From contig NZ_JACCFP010000001.1 of assembly GCF_013410655.1 (NCBI RefSeq), positions 4,115,501 to 4,179,500 on the forward strand: DNA of 64,000 nt, read 5' to 3'. Origin of the DNA: Nocardioides thalensis. GTDB lineage: Bacteria; Actinomycetota; Actinomycetes; Propionibacteriales; Nocardioidaceae. Positions 32,050 to 43,371 of this stretch are shown here, piece by piece. Each line of letters opens with the position of its first letter. Position 1 is the stretch's first letter. The notes beneath the pieces are model-generated. The model saw only the letters and a program-made list of their open reading frames with translations, had not been told where the DNA came from and ran no database searches. The translations under genes were made by a program, and so were the position numbers.

Positions 32050-32676
32050 TCAACCCCCGGCGACGTGCCCGTCCAGCCACGCTGGGAACTCGTCCAGCGA
32101 CTCCAGCACCACGTGCGTCCCCGCCTCGACCAGCTCCTCCCGCGTCGACCCACCCGTCAGCACGGAGACAGAGACACAGCCGGCGGCGAGCGCGCCCTCG
32201 ACGTCGTGGACGTGGTCGCCGACGTAGATCGACGCACCCTCGCTGCGCAGCACGTCGGCCTTGCCGACGCCCCAGACCTTGCCCTCGAGATGGTCGATGT
32301 CGAAGCCGATGTGGTCGACGTGGAGCTGCGCGTTGGGAGTGAACTTCCCGGTCACGACGACCACCCGCCCGCGGTGCTCGCGGACGGCGGCCAGGGCCTC
32401 GTGGGCGCCGACCATCGCGGCCACGCTCTCGATCGCGTGGTCGGGATAGAGCGCGCGGAACCGGTCGACGGCGGGCTGGATCGCGGCCTCGGCGAGGTGC
32501 GGCTGGAGCATCAGGTCGAGCGGCGGGCCGAGCTTGGAGGTCATCTCCTCGATCGGCAGCTCGACGCCCAGCTCGCCGGCGAGGGCCCGCAGCACGTCGC
32601 GGAATCCCGGCACCGTGTCGATGAGAGTCATGTCGAGGTCGAAGCCGACGACCAGCTGCCCGTCGCGGGCCGTCAC
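32050..32676 (-). CDS. HAD-family hydrolase (phosphatase-like)
   Basis: 208 aa haloacid dehalogenase-fold protein. Motif I is GFDLDMTLID (the nucleophile and acid Asp pair), motif II is VVVTGKF, and motifs III/IV are GKADVL and YVGDHVHDVEGA. The size and helical cap (about 15-85) match phosphoglycolate phosphatase-like subfamily I enzymes. Substrate unknown. The GTG at 32676 overlaps the stop of the upstream flavoprotein gene (GTGA), so the two are translationally coupled. Confidence 0.85.
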   Translation of the reverse strand: MTARDGQLVVGFDLDMTLIDTVPGFRDVLRALAGELGVELPIEEMTSKLGPPLDLMLQPHLAEAAIQPAVDRFRALYPDHAIESVAAMVGAHEALAAVREHRGRVVVVTGKFTPNAQLHVDHIGFDIDHLEGKVWGVGKADVLRSEGASIYVGDHVHDVEGALAAGCVSVSVLTGGSTREELVEAGTHVVLESLDEFPAWLDGHVAGG

Positions 32677-34070
32677 GAGTCGAACCCCAGGCCGAGCCGG
32701 TCGAGCAGCCGCAGCCAGCCGCCGCGGCGGCCGGTCTCGTCCTCGCGCGCCAGCGCCCGGCGGGTGGCCTCGACCCCCAGCCACGCGACCGGCTCGGGCG
32801 GGAACGGCACCGCCGGGCGTCGCACCATCTCGAGGCGGGTGCGCTCGGTCGGCCGCCCCGCGAGCAGGTCGAGCATCACGTCGGCCGCGAACCGCGAGGC
32901 GCCGACGCCCAGGCCGGTGAACCCGAGCGCGTAGGCGGCGCGGCCGCCGTACGCCTGGCCGTAGGAAGCGCAGAAGCGCGTGGACGTGTCGATCACACCG
33001 GCCCAACGGTGCGTGAACCGGATCCCTTCCAGCTGCGGGAAGGTCGCGGCGAAGTGGTCGGCCAGCTTCGCGTACGTCTCCGGCCGGTCCTCGTGGGCGT
33101 CGTCGATCGAGCGGCCGAAGTGGTAGATCGCGTCGTAGCCGCCCCACAGGATGCGGCGGTCGGGCGTGATCCGGTAGTAGTGGAACTGGTTGCCCGAGTC
33201 GGCGACGCCGATCGCCGGGTCCCACCGGATCACGGCGAGCTGGTCGTCGGTCAGCGGCTCGGTCGCGAGCACGTAGTCGTAGACGGGGATCGTCGTCATC
33301 CGCAGACGACGCAACAGCGGCCGGAACACGTTGGTCGCGAGCACCGCCTGCCGCGCTCGTACGACGCCTGCCGGTGTCTCGATCCGCAGGGACGTCCCAT
33401 CCGGGCCGACCTTCGTGACCCGTGTGCGCTCGGCGATCACGACGCCCTGCGCCTCCGCCGCCTCGGCCAGCCCCCAGGCCAGCCGCGCCGGATCGACCAG
33501 CGCGCACTCCGCCGGCGGCTCGCGCCGGCCGGCGAGGTAGGTCGGGGAGTCGACGACCTGGCGGACCGCGTCGCGGTCGAGGAACCCCGGCTGGTCCGGC
33601 TCGAGCCAGGCGACCTCGTGCGGCTTGGTCGCGACGGCCAGGGTGCCGCCCCGCACGAACCCGCAGTCGATGCCGTAGCGCTTCACGGTCGCCTCGATCT
33701 CGTCGAGGTTCGCGACCCCGAGGGCGTGCAGCGCGTCGTACTCGTCGGGCCACCGCGACCTGCCGTTGCTCTCGCCGTGCGTCAGCGACGCCTCGCAGAA
33801 GCCGCCGTTGCGCCCGGTCGCGTGCTCGGCGATCCGGTCGCCCTCGAGCAGCAGCACCTGCCGGCCGGGCTGGCGCTCGACCGCCCGGAGCGCGGCCCAC
33901 AGGCCGGTGAAGCCGCCGCCGACGACGACCAGGTCGGTGTCGGCGTCCGCGCGCAGCGGCGGTCGCGGCTCGGGGCGTGTCGGGGTGTCGAGCCACAGCG
34001 GTTGCAGCACCGAGCCGGCGAGGGGGTCCACGTCGCGGATGCTAGACGGTCGACCCGAGTGCCCTCGCAT
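32673..34070 (-). CDS. FAD-dependent amine/amino-acid oxidoreductase (DAO family)
   Basis: 465 aa. The FAD-binding Rossmann motif is VVGGGFTGLWAAL near residue 50, followed by TGRNGGFCEASLTHG, the segment seen in gamma-glutamylputrescine oxidase (PuuB)-like and related DAO enzymes. A second flavin contact is GFTGLGVGASRFAAD near the C terminus. It would oxidise a secondary or primary amine, possibly a polyamine derivative given the Pot genes 6 kb away; this is inference. I use the ATG at 34070; GTG codons at 34082 and 34031 are alternatives. Confidence 0.77.
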   Translation of the reverse strand: MRGHSGRPSSIRDVDPLAGSVLQPLWLDTPTRPEPRPPLRADADTDLVVVGGGFTGLWAALRAVERQPGRQVLLLEGDRIAEHATGRNGGFCEASLTHGESNGRSRWPDEYDALHALGVANLDEIEATVKRYGIDCGFVRGGTLAVATKPHEVAWLEPDQPGFLDRDAVRQVVDSPTYLAGRREPPAECALVDPARLAWGLAEAAEAQGVVIAERTRVTKVGPDGTSLRIETPAGVVRARQAVLATNVFRPLLRRLRMTTIPVYDYVLATEPLTDDQLAVIRWDPAIGVADSGNQFHYYRITPDRRILWGGYDAIYHFGRSIDDAHEDRPETYAKLADHFAATFPQLEGIRFTHRWAGVIDTSTRFCASYGQAYGGRAAYALGFTGLGVGASRFAADVMLDLLAGRPTERTRLEMVRRPAVPFPPEPVAWLGVEATRRALAREDETGRRGGWLRLLDRLGLGFDS

Positions 34071-34101
34071 CGTTTCCGGCACCGGCGCTACCGTTCACGC
34101 C

Positions 34102-34449
34102 ATGGCAGCGGAGATCGACGTCGAGGCCCCGCCCAGCGGCAGCGGCTGCGCCGACTGCGACGCCCACGAGCCGCCGGGCTGGTGGGTCCACCTGCGCCGG
34201 TGCGCGACGTGCGGGCACGTCGGCTGCTGCGACTCCTCGCCGGCGCAGCACGCGACCGCCCATGCGCGCGCGACCGGCCACCGCTACGTCCAGAGCTTCG
34301 AGCCCGGCGAGGACTGGTTCTGGGACTACGAGGAGGAGCAGGCGTTCGACGGCCCTGCCCTCGCGCCGCCGACGTCCCACCCCGACGACCAGCCCGCGCC
34401 CGGCCCGAAGGGACGCGTGCCGCTCGACTGGCGGCAGCACATCCACTGA
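34102..34449 (+). CDS. UBP-type zinc finger protein
   Basis: 115 aa. Paired cysteines (CADCDAHE, CATCGHVGCCD) and histidines (QHATAHARATGHRYV) form the ZnF-UBP fold, which in eukaryotes binds the ubiquitin C terminus and in actinobacteria occurs as a stand-alone domain of unknown function. An acidic/aromatic tail follows (DWFWDYEEEQAF). The ATG lies 7 nt after TACCGT (34089-34094), so the message may be leaderless. It diverges from the flavoprotein gene with only about 31 bp between starts. Confidence 0.82.
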   Translation: MAAEIDVEAPPSGSGCADCDAHEPPGWWVHLRRCATCGHVGCCDSSPAQHATAHARATGHRYVQSFEPGEDWFWDYEEEQAFDGPALAPPTSHPDDQPAPGPKGRVPLDWRQHIH

Positions 34450-34548
34450 CCCGCCAATCCCGCCGACACGGCCGCAGATCCCCGGCGGTCGCCTGCTGCG
34501 CCGATAGCGTCACCGCTCGAGAGGCCAGGCGAGCAGGAGGGACCGACC

Positions 34549-35578
34549 GTGGGGTCAGCGGCGCGACCTCTGCGATGGGCGGGCCCGCCGCCCCTCCTCA
34601 TCCTGGTCACGATCGCCGCCTTCGTGCTGCTCCCGCTGATCAGCGACGCGGGCTCCGCCCCACCCGCACGCGGTGACGCCCAGGCCGAGCTGGTCGGTAC
34701 GACGTCCGCGCCCGACCGTGTGGAGCGCGCACCGGACCGCGAGCCGCCGACGGGACCCGGCACCGCCGACGAGCCGAAGCCGCGGAAGAAGCCCGAGCCG
34801 AAGCCCCGTCCGGAGGTCATCGGCGTCGCGAGCGTCAACCAGTGGGCGCAGCTGCCGGGCGACCAGATCCGCGCCGACGCGCTGTCCTTGGTCGCTCGCG
34901 ACGAGATCGACGTGATCGGGTGGCAGGAGGCCGACGACAGCCGGCCGGTCTTCGCGACGCTCGCCGACCGCGGCTGGGACACCCGGCAGTTCTCCGGCGC
35001 CGCCGGTTCCCTGGCGGTGTCGTGGCGGCGGGCGAAGTTCGAGCTGGTCTCGGCGGACTCCCGGCGGGTCGCCTACGGCGTGGACTACACGATGGGCCAG
35101 TACCCGTTCCCCCCGCGCTTCGTCCAGCGGGTCACGCTGCGGCACCGGTCGAGCGGCGAGCAGCTGACGGTGATCAACACCCACCTCCCGCACAAGATCG
35201 AGGACCTCGACCGACCCGGTGAGTGGCTCGGCACGAGCAACGCCGCCCGCGCCCGCTTCCAGCTCGCCCGGATGAAGCGCGACTGGCGCACCGCACCGGG
35301 CCGGTGGGTCGTCGGCACGGGCGACTACAACTTCGACGCCCGCTCCGACGCGCGGCACCGGCCGCACGACGGCGTGCGCGACGCGCTCGGCGAGTACGCC
35401 GTCTCGTCGTACGCCGCGCTCGGCCTCGACGGGCTGGGGGCGTCGCACCCCCCGACGGGCCGCTACATCGACTACGTCCACGCGTCCCGTGGCGCCCTGC
35501 ACCGAGGCGAGCTGGAGTTCGTGCGGCACCGGATGGTCGGCGGCCTCTACACCGACCACAACGCGGTGCTGGCGCGGA

Positions 35579-35592
<14 letters not shown>
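34549..35592 (+). CDS. Membrane-anchored endonuclease/exonuclease/phosphatase-family protein
   Basis: 347 aa. An N-terminal signal anchor (PLLILVTIAAFVLLPLI, about 16-32) is followed by a Pro/Lys-rich linker (about 65-90) and an EEP domain (about 90-345). Conserved EEP positions are VIGWQEAD (metal Glu), VINTHLPH, VGTGDYNFD and the final TDHNAVLARI. The fold covers DNases, inositol phosphatases and sphingomyelinases; an extracytoplasmic phosphodiesterase is most likely. GTG start with AGGAGG 8 nt upstream. It overlaps the molybdoenzyme gene tail to tail by 14 bp. Confidence 0.82.
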
Positions 35593-37753
<2,161 letters not shown>

Positions 37754-37777
37754 CGTGGTCGTGCCTCCTCCCGGGCC

Positions 37778-39379
37778 TCAGCGGACCCGCAGCCTCCGGA
37801 GCAGCTTGAGCTGCTGGTTGCCGAGGGCCACGAACCTACCGACCTCCATCGACGGCGGCGGCCCGAGCGGCACCAGCCGCTGGGTCGCGATCGTCTGGGA
37901 CTCGGTGTACTTCCGCATCCCCTCGGCGCCGTGCCGGCGGCCCAGGCCGGAGTCACCCATGCCGCCCATCCCGGCCTCGATCGAGCCCGCGGCAGCCGCG
38001 GCGCCGTCGTTGATGTTCACCGAGCCTGCGCGCACCTGCGGTGCCAGCGCCTCGGCGGCGGCGGTGTCCCGGCTCCAGATGCTGGCCGACAGGCCGTAGC
38101 TGCCCTCGTTGGCCTTCGCCACCGCCTGCGCGTCGGATCCCGCGCCGTACAGCGAGATCACCGGTCCGAACGTCTCGCCGAGGCAGACGTCCATCTCGTC
38201 GGTGACGCCCTCCAGCACGGTGGGCTCGTAGACGAGCGGCCCGAGGTCCGGCCGGTGCCGTCCGCCCGCCACGACGGTGGCGCCGCGGGCGCGGGCGTCC
38301 TCGACGTGCGCGCTGACCGCGGCGAGCTGGGCCTCGGAGGCGAGCGACCCGACGTCGTTGCCGAAGTCGAAGGACTGCCCCAGCTTGAGGCCGGCGAGGC
38401 CGTCGACCAGTGCTGCGCGGAAGTCCTCGTAGACGTCGTCGTGCACGATGACCCGCTCGATGTGGATGCACATCTGGCCGGTGTTGGCGAACGCGGCGCT
38501 CAGGCAGCCGGCCGCCGCCTTCTGCACGTCGGCGTCCTCGCGCACGATCATCGCGTTCTTGCCGCCGAGCTCGAGGCTCGCGGAGATCAGCCGCTCCCCC
38601 GCGCGGCGACCGACGTGCCGGCCGGTCGCGGTGGAGCCGGTGAAGCAGATGTGGTCGACGTGGTCGATGAGCGCGTCGCCGACCACCGAGCCGGAGCCGG
38701 CCACGATCGCCCAGAGGTCCTTGGGAAGCTTCGCCTCGGCCATCAGCGCGCGCGTCCACAGCAGCGTCAGCGGCGTCTGGCTGTCGGCCTTCGACACGAC
38801 GGCGTTGCCCGCGAGCAGGGCGGGGATCGTGTCGCCGACACCGAGGTAGAGCGGGTAGTTCCAGGGCGAGATGATGCCGACGACGCCCTTGGGCACCCGC
38901 ACCTCCCGCACCTTGGTGAGTCCGGGCATCGCGCCGCGCACGCGGTGGGGCTTGAGGTAGTGGGCGCCGTGCCGCGCGTAGTGGCGGGCGATGTTGGCGA
39001 CCTGGAGGATCTCCTGCCAGGCGCTGAACCGGTTCTTGCCGGTCTCCCACTGGATCAGGTCGACGACCTCGTCCTGCCGCTCGACGAGCAGGTCGTGGAA
39101 GCGCAGCACCACCTCGGCACGGGTGGCGTAGGGCAGCACGGCCCACGGGCTCTGCGCCGCCCGGGCGGCGCGGGCGGCCGCGGCGACGTCGTCGACGGTG
39201 CAGGTCGGCACCGCGGCGGTCACCCGGCCGTCGTACGGCGCGACCGGCTCGATCGTGGGAGCCCCGTTGTCCGCGAGGGCGGCGACCCATGCGGTCCACG
39301 CCGCCACTCGGGCGTCGTCGACCCAGGGCGGCCGGACGCTCGGTGCGGTGGGCGTGGGCCGGACGGCTGCTTCGGTCAT
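37778..39379 (-). CDS. Succinic semialdehyde dehydrogenase-like (GabD2 type)
   Basis: 533 aa aldehyde dehydrogenase with the cofactor motif ISPWNYPLYL, the catalytic Glu in LELGGKNA and the catalytic Cys in NTGQMCIHIER. The ~30-residue N-terminal extension and overall sequence match the mycobacterial GabD2 (Rv1731-like) branch, annotated as NADP succinic semialdehyde dehydrogenase but with broad aldehyde use. It lies 10 bp after an acyl-CoA dehydrogenase gene in a leftward operon, so it may oxidise an aldehyde from the DUF2236 oxygenase at the operon head. Confidence 0.82.
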   Translation of the reverse strand: MTEAAVRPTPTAPSVRPPWVDDARVAAWTAWVAALADNGAPTIEPVAPYDGRVTAAVPTCTVDDVAAAARAARAAQSPWAVLPYATRAEVVLRFHDLLVERQDEVVDLIQWETGKNRFSAWQEILQVANIARHYARHGAHYLKPHRVRGAMPGLTKVREVRVPKGVVGIISPWNYPLYLGVGDTIPALLAGNAVVSKADSQTPLTLLWTRALMAEAKLPKDLWAIVAGSGSVVGDALIDHVDHICFTGSTATGRHVGRRAGERLISASLELGGKNAMIVREDADVQKAAAGCLSAAFANTGQMCIHIERVIVHDDVYEDFRAALVDGLAGLKLGQSFDFGNDVGSLASEAQLAAVSAHVEDARARGATVVAGGRHRPDLGPLVYEPTVLEGVTDEMDVCLGETFGPVISLYGAGSDAQAVAKANEGSYGLSASIWSRDTAAAEALAPQVRAGSVNINDGAAAAAGSIEAGMGGMGDSGLGRRHGAEGMRKYTESQTIATQRLVPLGPPPSMEVGRFVALGNQQLKLLRRLRVR

Positions 39380-39389
39380 GCCGGTCTCC

Positions 39390-40586
39390 TCAGTAGCTCT
39401 TGGGCAGGTCCAGCATCTGGGTGCCGATGTGGGCGAGGATCAGCTCCTCGGCGACGGGGATGTTCTTGGCGATCCGGGCGTCGCGGAAGATCCGCTCGAC
39501 CGGGTACTCCTTCGAGTAGGCCATGCCGCCGAGCGTCTGGAACGCCTGGTTGGCCGCCTCCCAGCCGACCTGCGCGCCGGTCAGCTTCGCGACGTTGGCC
39601 TCGTTGCCGCACGGCCTGCCCCGGTCGAAGAGCCACGCGGCCTTGTAGGTCATCAGCCGGCCGAGCTCGGTCTTCGCCTTGAGCTGGGCCAGCGGGAACT
39701 GCAGCCCCTGGTTGGCGCCGATCGGGCGACCGAACACGACCCGCTCCCGGGCGTAGTCGCTTGCGATCCGCAGCGCCGCGTCCGCCGTACCGATGCCTCC
39801 CGCGGCGGCCAGGATGCGCTCGGGGTTGAGCACGTCCCACAGCACGCCGAAGCCGGCGTCGACCTCGCCGATGACGTTGGCGGCGGGCACCCGGACGTCG
39901 TCGAGGAAGACCTGGCTCGAGTGGAGGATGTTGCTGCCCATCTTCGGGATCGGCGCGTAGGAGAGGGTGCCGGCGGCCAGCGCCTCCTTGACGTCGACGA
40001 GGAACAGCGTGAAGCCGGCGGTGCGTGGCAGGCCGTGGTCCTTCGTCTCCTCCGCCGGGATGGTGCGGGTGACGGCGACCATCCAGTCGGCGTTCTCGAC
40101 GTTGGAGATCCAGACCTTCTGGCCCTTGACCAGGAAGTCGCCGGTGGCCTCGTCACGACGCGCCGCCGTCTGGATCTGGATGGCGTTGGAGCCGGCGTCG
40201 GGCTCGGTCAACGCGAGGCAGAACTGGATCGAGCCCTCGGCGAGGCCGGGCAGGATGCGCCGCTTCTGCTCCTCGGTGCCGTGCCGGGTCAGCGTCATCG
40301 CTCCGAAGCCGGGCGTCGTCACGTAGAAGAAGGTGCCCGCCACGCCGCCCGACGCGCACAGCGCCATGTTGGCCACGGCGAGCTCGAGCAGGCCCTGCCC
40401 GCCACCGCCGTACTCCTCGGGCACGCAGAGCCCGAACCAGCCGCCGGCGGCCAGGTCGTCCCAGGCCTCCTGAGGGAAGCGGTGCTCCTCCTCGCAGCGC
40501 GACCAGTAGGCGTGGTCGTACTTCGCGGCGACGGCGGCGACGCCGTCCCGCACGGCGAGCGCGGTCTCCGGGAGGTCGAAGTCCAT
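39390..40586 (-). CDS. Acyl-CoA dehydrogenase
   Basis: 398 aa flavoenzyme. Conserved blocks are VPEEYGGGGQG, LALTEPDAGSNA, WISNVENADWMVAV and GRPIGANQGLQFPLAQLKAK, with the C-terminal GGMAYSKEYPVERIFRDARI carrying the likely catalytic base Glu. It introduces the alpha-beta double bond in beta-oxidation and passes electrons to ETF. It is the second gene of the leftward operon, 15 bp after the DUF2236 oxygenase gene. Chain-length preference cannot be told from sequence. Confidence 0.88.
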   Translation of the reverse strand: MDFDLPETALAVRDGVAAVAAKYDHAYWSRCEEEHRFPQEAWDDLAAGGWFGLCVPEEYGGGGQGLLELAVANMALCASGGVAGTFFYVTTPGFGAMTLTRHGTEEQKRRILPGLAEGSIQFCLALTEPDAGSNAIQIQTAARRDEATGDFLVKGQKVWISNVENADWMVAVTRTIPAEETKDHGLPRTAGFTLFLVDVKEALAAGTLSYAPIPKMGSNILHSSQVFLDDVRVPAANVIGEVDAGFGVLWDVLNPERILAAAGGIGTADAALRIASDYARERVVFGRPIGANQGLQFPLAQLKAKTELGRLMTYKAAWLFDRGRPCGNEANVAKLTGAQVGWEAANQAFQTLGGMAYSKEYPVERIFRDARIAKNIPVAEELILAHIGTQMLDLPKSY

Positions 40587-40601
40587 CCGGGTCCTCGCGC
40601 G

Positions 40602-41483
40602 TCAGACGAGCGGCCGGCGGAACCGGCGCCGCAGCCGCATCTCGTGCAGGTAGAAGTTGAACGGGTAGATCCGGAGCACCTTCGGCATCCGGCGCTCGAC
40701 GGCGCCGAGGAACCTCATCAACCGGTCGAAGCGGCGCTGCTTGCGCTCGCTCCACGGCAGGCTCATCGCCTCGCGGAACAGCGGCGGCAGGAAGCCGGTG
40801 GTGACGAAGACGTTGAACGACGCGGCGAGCCGGAACGGCTTCGGGAAGTTGCGCAGCGTGGTGAGCTGCATCAGGAACGCCGCGACCTCCGGGTCGATGC
40901 GCACCTCGGCCATCGACTCCTCCCAGTAGCGGTCGAAGGCCTCCCGGTCGGCGGGCCACGCGTCGGCGGGCATCTGCAGCGTCGTACCGAACCGGGAGCA
41001 GTAGGCGTAGAGGGCGTCGGCCTCCTCGGCCGGCACCGGGCCGTGCATCTTCTCCCGCATGTCGAGCGTGCCGTAGTAGAGGCACGCGGCGACCCAGGTC
41101 TGGAGGCGCGGGTCCATCGCGCGGTACTCCGCCTTCTCACCCGGCCGCGAGTAGACCTGCGCGTGCTGGACGTTGACGGCCTTGCGGTACGCCGCGCGGT
41201 CGTCGTCGTCGCCGAGCAGCGCGACCGCGAGGTAGGTGAACGTCGTGCGGCCGCGCTTGAACGGGTGCTTCATCGCGGAGCCGGAGTGCACGCGGCTGTT
41301 CATCACGCCGTAGCCGACGCCGGGCCAGCTCAGCTGCATGATCACGTTGGCCGGGCCGGCGAGGTGGGCGCCGAGCCCGCTCACGTAGTCGGTGATCTCG
41401 AAGGCCTCCGGCACGGGCAGGTCGCGCGGCCGGCGCGCCGGTGCGCGCCCCTCCGCTGGGGAGACGGCAGCCGTTGTGCTCAC
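40602..41483 (-). CDS. DUF2236 (MpaB/Lcp-like) oxygenase, leftward copy
   Basis: 293 aa all-helical protein of the ER-bound oxygenase MpaB / latex-clearing protein superfamily (PF09995). An Arg-x3-Thr pair (Arg79 and Thr83 in GRTTFTYLA) and a later His107 (NVQHAQVYSRPG) match the positions that hold haem b in Lcp-type enzymes. There is no Tat or Sec signal, unlike Lcp, so it acts inside the cell. The GTG at 41483 has GGAGG five bases upstream. It heads a four-gene operon and diverges from a second DUF2236 gene across a shared palindromic promoter. Confidence 0.8.
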   Translation of the reverse strand: MSTTAAVSPAEGRAPARRPRDLPVPEAFEITDYVSGLGAHLAGPANVIMQLSWPGVGYGVMNSRVHSGSAMKHPFKRGRTTFTYLAVALLGDDDDRAAYRKAVNVQHAQVYSRPGEKAEYRAMDPRLQTWVAACLYYGTLDMREKMHGPVPAEEADALYAYCSRFGTTLQMPADAWPADREAFDRYWEESMAEVRIDPEVAAFLMQLTTLRNFPKPFRLAASFNVFVTTGFLPPLFREAMSLPWSERKQRRFDRLMRFLGAVERRMPKVLRIYPFNFYLHEMRLRRRFRRPLV

Positions 41484-41512
41484 GGGATCCTCCACTCGGT
41501 CGGCTTGATCCG

Positions 41513-41555
41513 AGCCTAGCCCGCTATTGGCGGCGTGCCAATAGCTGGCTAGGGT
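41513..41555. promoter_or_regulatory. Face-to-face promoters sharing a 23-bp palindrome
   Basis: GCTATTGGC (41523-41531) and GCCAATAGC (41537-41545) form a perfect inverted repeat around GGCGT. Rightward promoter: TTGGCG (41527-41532), 17 nt, TAGGGT (41550-41555), placing the start on the GTG at 41562 (leaderless). Leftward promoter: TTGGCA (41541-41536), 17 nt, TAGGCT (41518-41513). Both -35 boxes lie inside the palindrome, so one bound repressor would silence both operons. Confidence 0.75.
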
Positions 41556-41561
41556 GACCGC

Positions 41562-42584
41562 GTGGATACGGACCAGCTCCCCCCGTGGCACCCGTCCCAG
41601 CCCCACCACGAGCTCGCCGACGACGTGCGCTGGTGGATGGGCACGCCGCTGAGCTTCGGCCTGTTCGGCCGGCTCGCGCTCGACCAGGTCGCCTATCGCG
41701 AGGTGGCGGCGGCGGTCGACGCCTCGGGGCGGTTCGCCGAGAACTTCACCAACCGCGGCATCCGCAGCTACCTGTGGGGGCCGCTGATGCTGTTCGGCGA
41801 CGACGCCGACCGGCGCGCGACGGCCGAGCGGCTCAAGACCCTGCACGGCCAGGTCCGCGGCAAGGGCCGTGGCGACTTCGCAGGCGAGCGCTACAGCGCG
41901 CTCAACCCCGCCTTGTGGAAGTGGGTCGGCACCAGCAGCCTGCTCGTGTTCTACAGCGGGTACGTCGCGACGTACCCCGGCCTGAGCGCGACGGAGCGTG
42001 ACGTCGTCTTCCGCACCATGCTCTGGATGTCGGACTTCGAGCTCGCCAGCGACGCCTCCGGCGTGCCGCCGACGCTGGCCGAGGTCGAGGCCTACTACGA
42101 GGAGGTCGCGACGACCGAGCTCGAGGACAACCCGTTCCTCCAGTGGGCCAACGAGTCGTTCGACAGCCTCCCCGTGCCCACCCTCCTCGGGCCCCGCTGG
42201 CTGCACCTGCTGATCACGCCCGTCTGGCGGCTGATCACGCCGGCGCTGTCGCGGCCGGCGCGCATCTGCGGGGAGGCCGCCGCTCACCCGCGGATGCGCG
42301 AGCTGCTCGGCGTGCGGTGGACGGCCGCACGGCAGCGGGAGTTCCGGTTCTACACGGCGGTCCTGCGCGCGGCGCGACGCCGCCTGCCGAAGTGGGCGCT
42401 GCTCGACCCGGTCGCCTACAACCGCTACCGCTACGAGAAGCTGCGCGGCATCTACGGCAGCGCGAGCCTCGACTCCTTCGCCCCTGTCCGCGAGGAACGT
42501 GTGACAGAGTCCCCGTCCATCCGGCACGACGTCCCGCTCCCAGGGCGAAGCAGGAGCTCCGATGGCAGCAACCGCGACCACTGA
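41562..42584 (+). CDS. DUF2236 (MpaB/Lcp-like) oxygenase, rightward copy
   Basis: 340 aa, a second MpaB/Lcp-superfamily protein, only distantly similar to the leftward copy. It has RGIRSYLWGPLMLFGDDADRR and LKTLHGQVRG, with His95 as the likely haem ligand and Arg65/Arg68 nearby. Late segments (HLLITPVWRLITPALSRPARI) are long and hydrophobic, suggesting membrane association. No signal peptide. The GTG start coincides with the predicted transcription start. Its 3' end overlaps the YrbE-A gene by 23 bp, making this oxygenase the first gene of the mce operon. Confidence 0.75.
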   Translation: MDTDQLPPWHPSQPHHELADDVRWWMGTPLSFGLFGRLALDQVAYREVAAAVDASGRFAENFTNRGIRSYLWGPLMLFGDDADRRATAERLKTLHGQVRGKGRGDFAGERYSALNPALWKWVGTSSLLVFYSGYVATYPGLSATERDVVFRTMLWMSDFELASDASGVPPTLAEVEAYYEEVATTELEDNPFLQWANESFDSLPVPTLLGPRWLHLLITPVWRLITPALSRPARICGEAAAHPRMRELLGVRWTAARQREFRFYTAVLRAARRRLPKWALLDPVAYNRYRYEKLRGIYGSASLDSFAPVREERVTESPSIRHDVPLPGRSRSSDGSNRDH

Positions 42585-43371
42585 CCGCGCCAAGGCGCTG
42601 CGGGGGCCCGCCGCGCAGGTGGTCGGGATGATCGACTTCACCCGCCGGGTGTTCTCTGCCCTCGTGGCGTCGATCGCGGGCCGCCGCTTCCCGCTCGCCG
42701 AGACCGTCGTGCAGATCTGGTTCGCGATCCGCGTCTGCACGCTGCCCGCGCTCGCGGTCTCGGTCCCGTTCGGCATCATCCTCGCGCTGCAGGTCGGTGT
42801 CCTCGCCCAGGAGGTCGGAGCCGTCGCGTTCACCGGCGCCGGCAACACGCTCGCGGTCGTGCGGCAGGCATCGCCGCTGATCACCGCGCTCATGCTCTCG
42901 GGCGTCGCCGGCTCGGCGATCTGCGCCGACCTCGGGTCGCGCCGGATCCGCGAGGAGATCGACGCGATGGAGGTCATGGGCCTGCCCGTGATCGAGCGGC
43001 TGGTCGTGCCGCGGATGCTCGCGATCCTCGCGGTCGCCGTACTTCTCAACGGCGTGGTCATGTTCTTCACGATCATGACGACGCTGTCGGTGAGCGTCGT
43101 GATCCAGGACCTGCCGCCCGGCAGCTACCTCGCGTCCGTCTCGACGCTGGCGCAGATGTCCGACCTGTGGCTGTCGCTGGCGAAGGCGGCGATCTTCGCG
43201 ATCATCTGCGCGATCGTCTCGTCCTACAAAGGCTTGAACGCCCAGCGCGGTCCGACCGGCGTCGGCGAGGCCGTCACCAGCTCGGTCGTGACCAACTTCG
43301 TGCTCCTCTTCGCCGCCAACTTCCTGATCTCCCAGGTGCACAGCACGTTCTCGGGAGGGCCCATCGGATGA
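42562..43371 (+). CDS. yrbEA: YrbE/MlaE-family Mce permease, first copy
   Basis: 269 aa membrane protein of the MlaE/YrbE permease family: about five helices and the coupling segment RIREEIDAMEVMGLPVIERLVVPR that contacts the Mla-type ATPase. With the next gene it forms the permease dimer of an Mce lipid importer. The ATG at 42562 lies inside the end of the oxygenase gene. No Mce ATPase is encoded here, so, as in mycobacteria, it must be elsewhere in the genome. Confidence 0.9.
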   Translation: MAATATTDRAKALRGPAAQVVGMIDFTRRVFSALVASIAGRRFPLAETVVQIWFAIRVCTLPALAVSVPFGIILALQVGVLAQEVGAVAFTGAGNTLAVVRQASPLITALMLSGVAGSAICADLGSRRIREEIDAMEVMGLPVIERLVVPRMLAILAVAVLLNGVVMFFTIMTTLSVSVVIQDLPPGSYLASVSTLAQMSDLWLSLAKAAIFAIICAIVSSYKGLNAQRGPTGVGEAVTSSVVTNFVLLFAANFLISQVHSTFSGGPIG

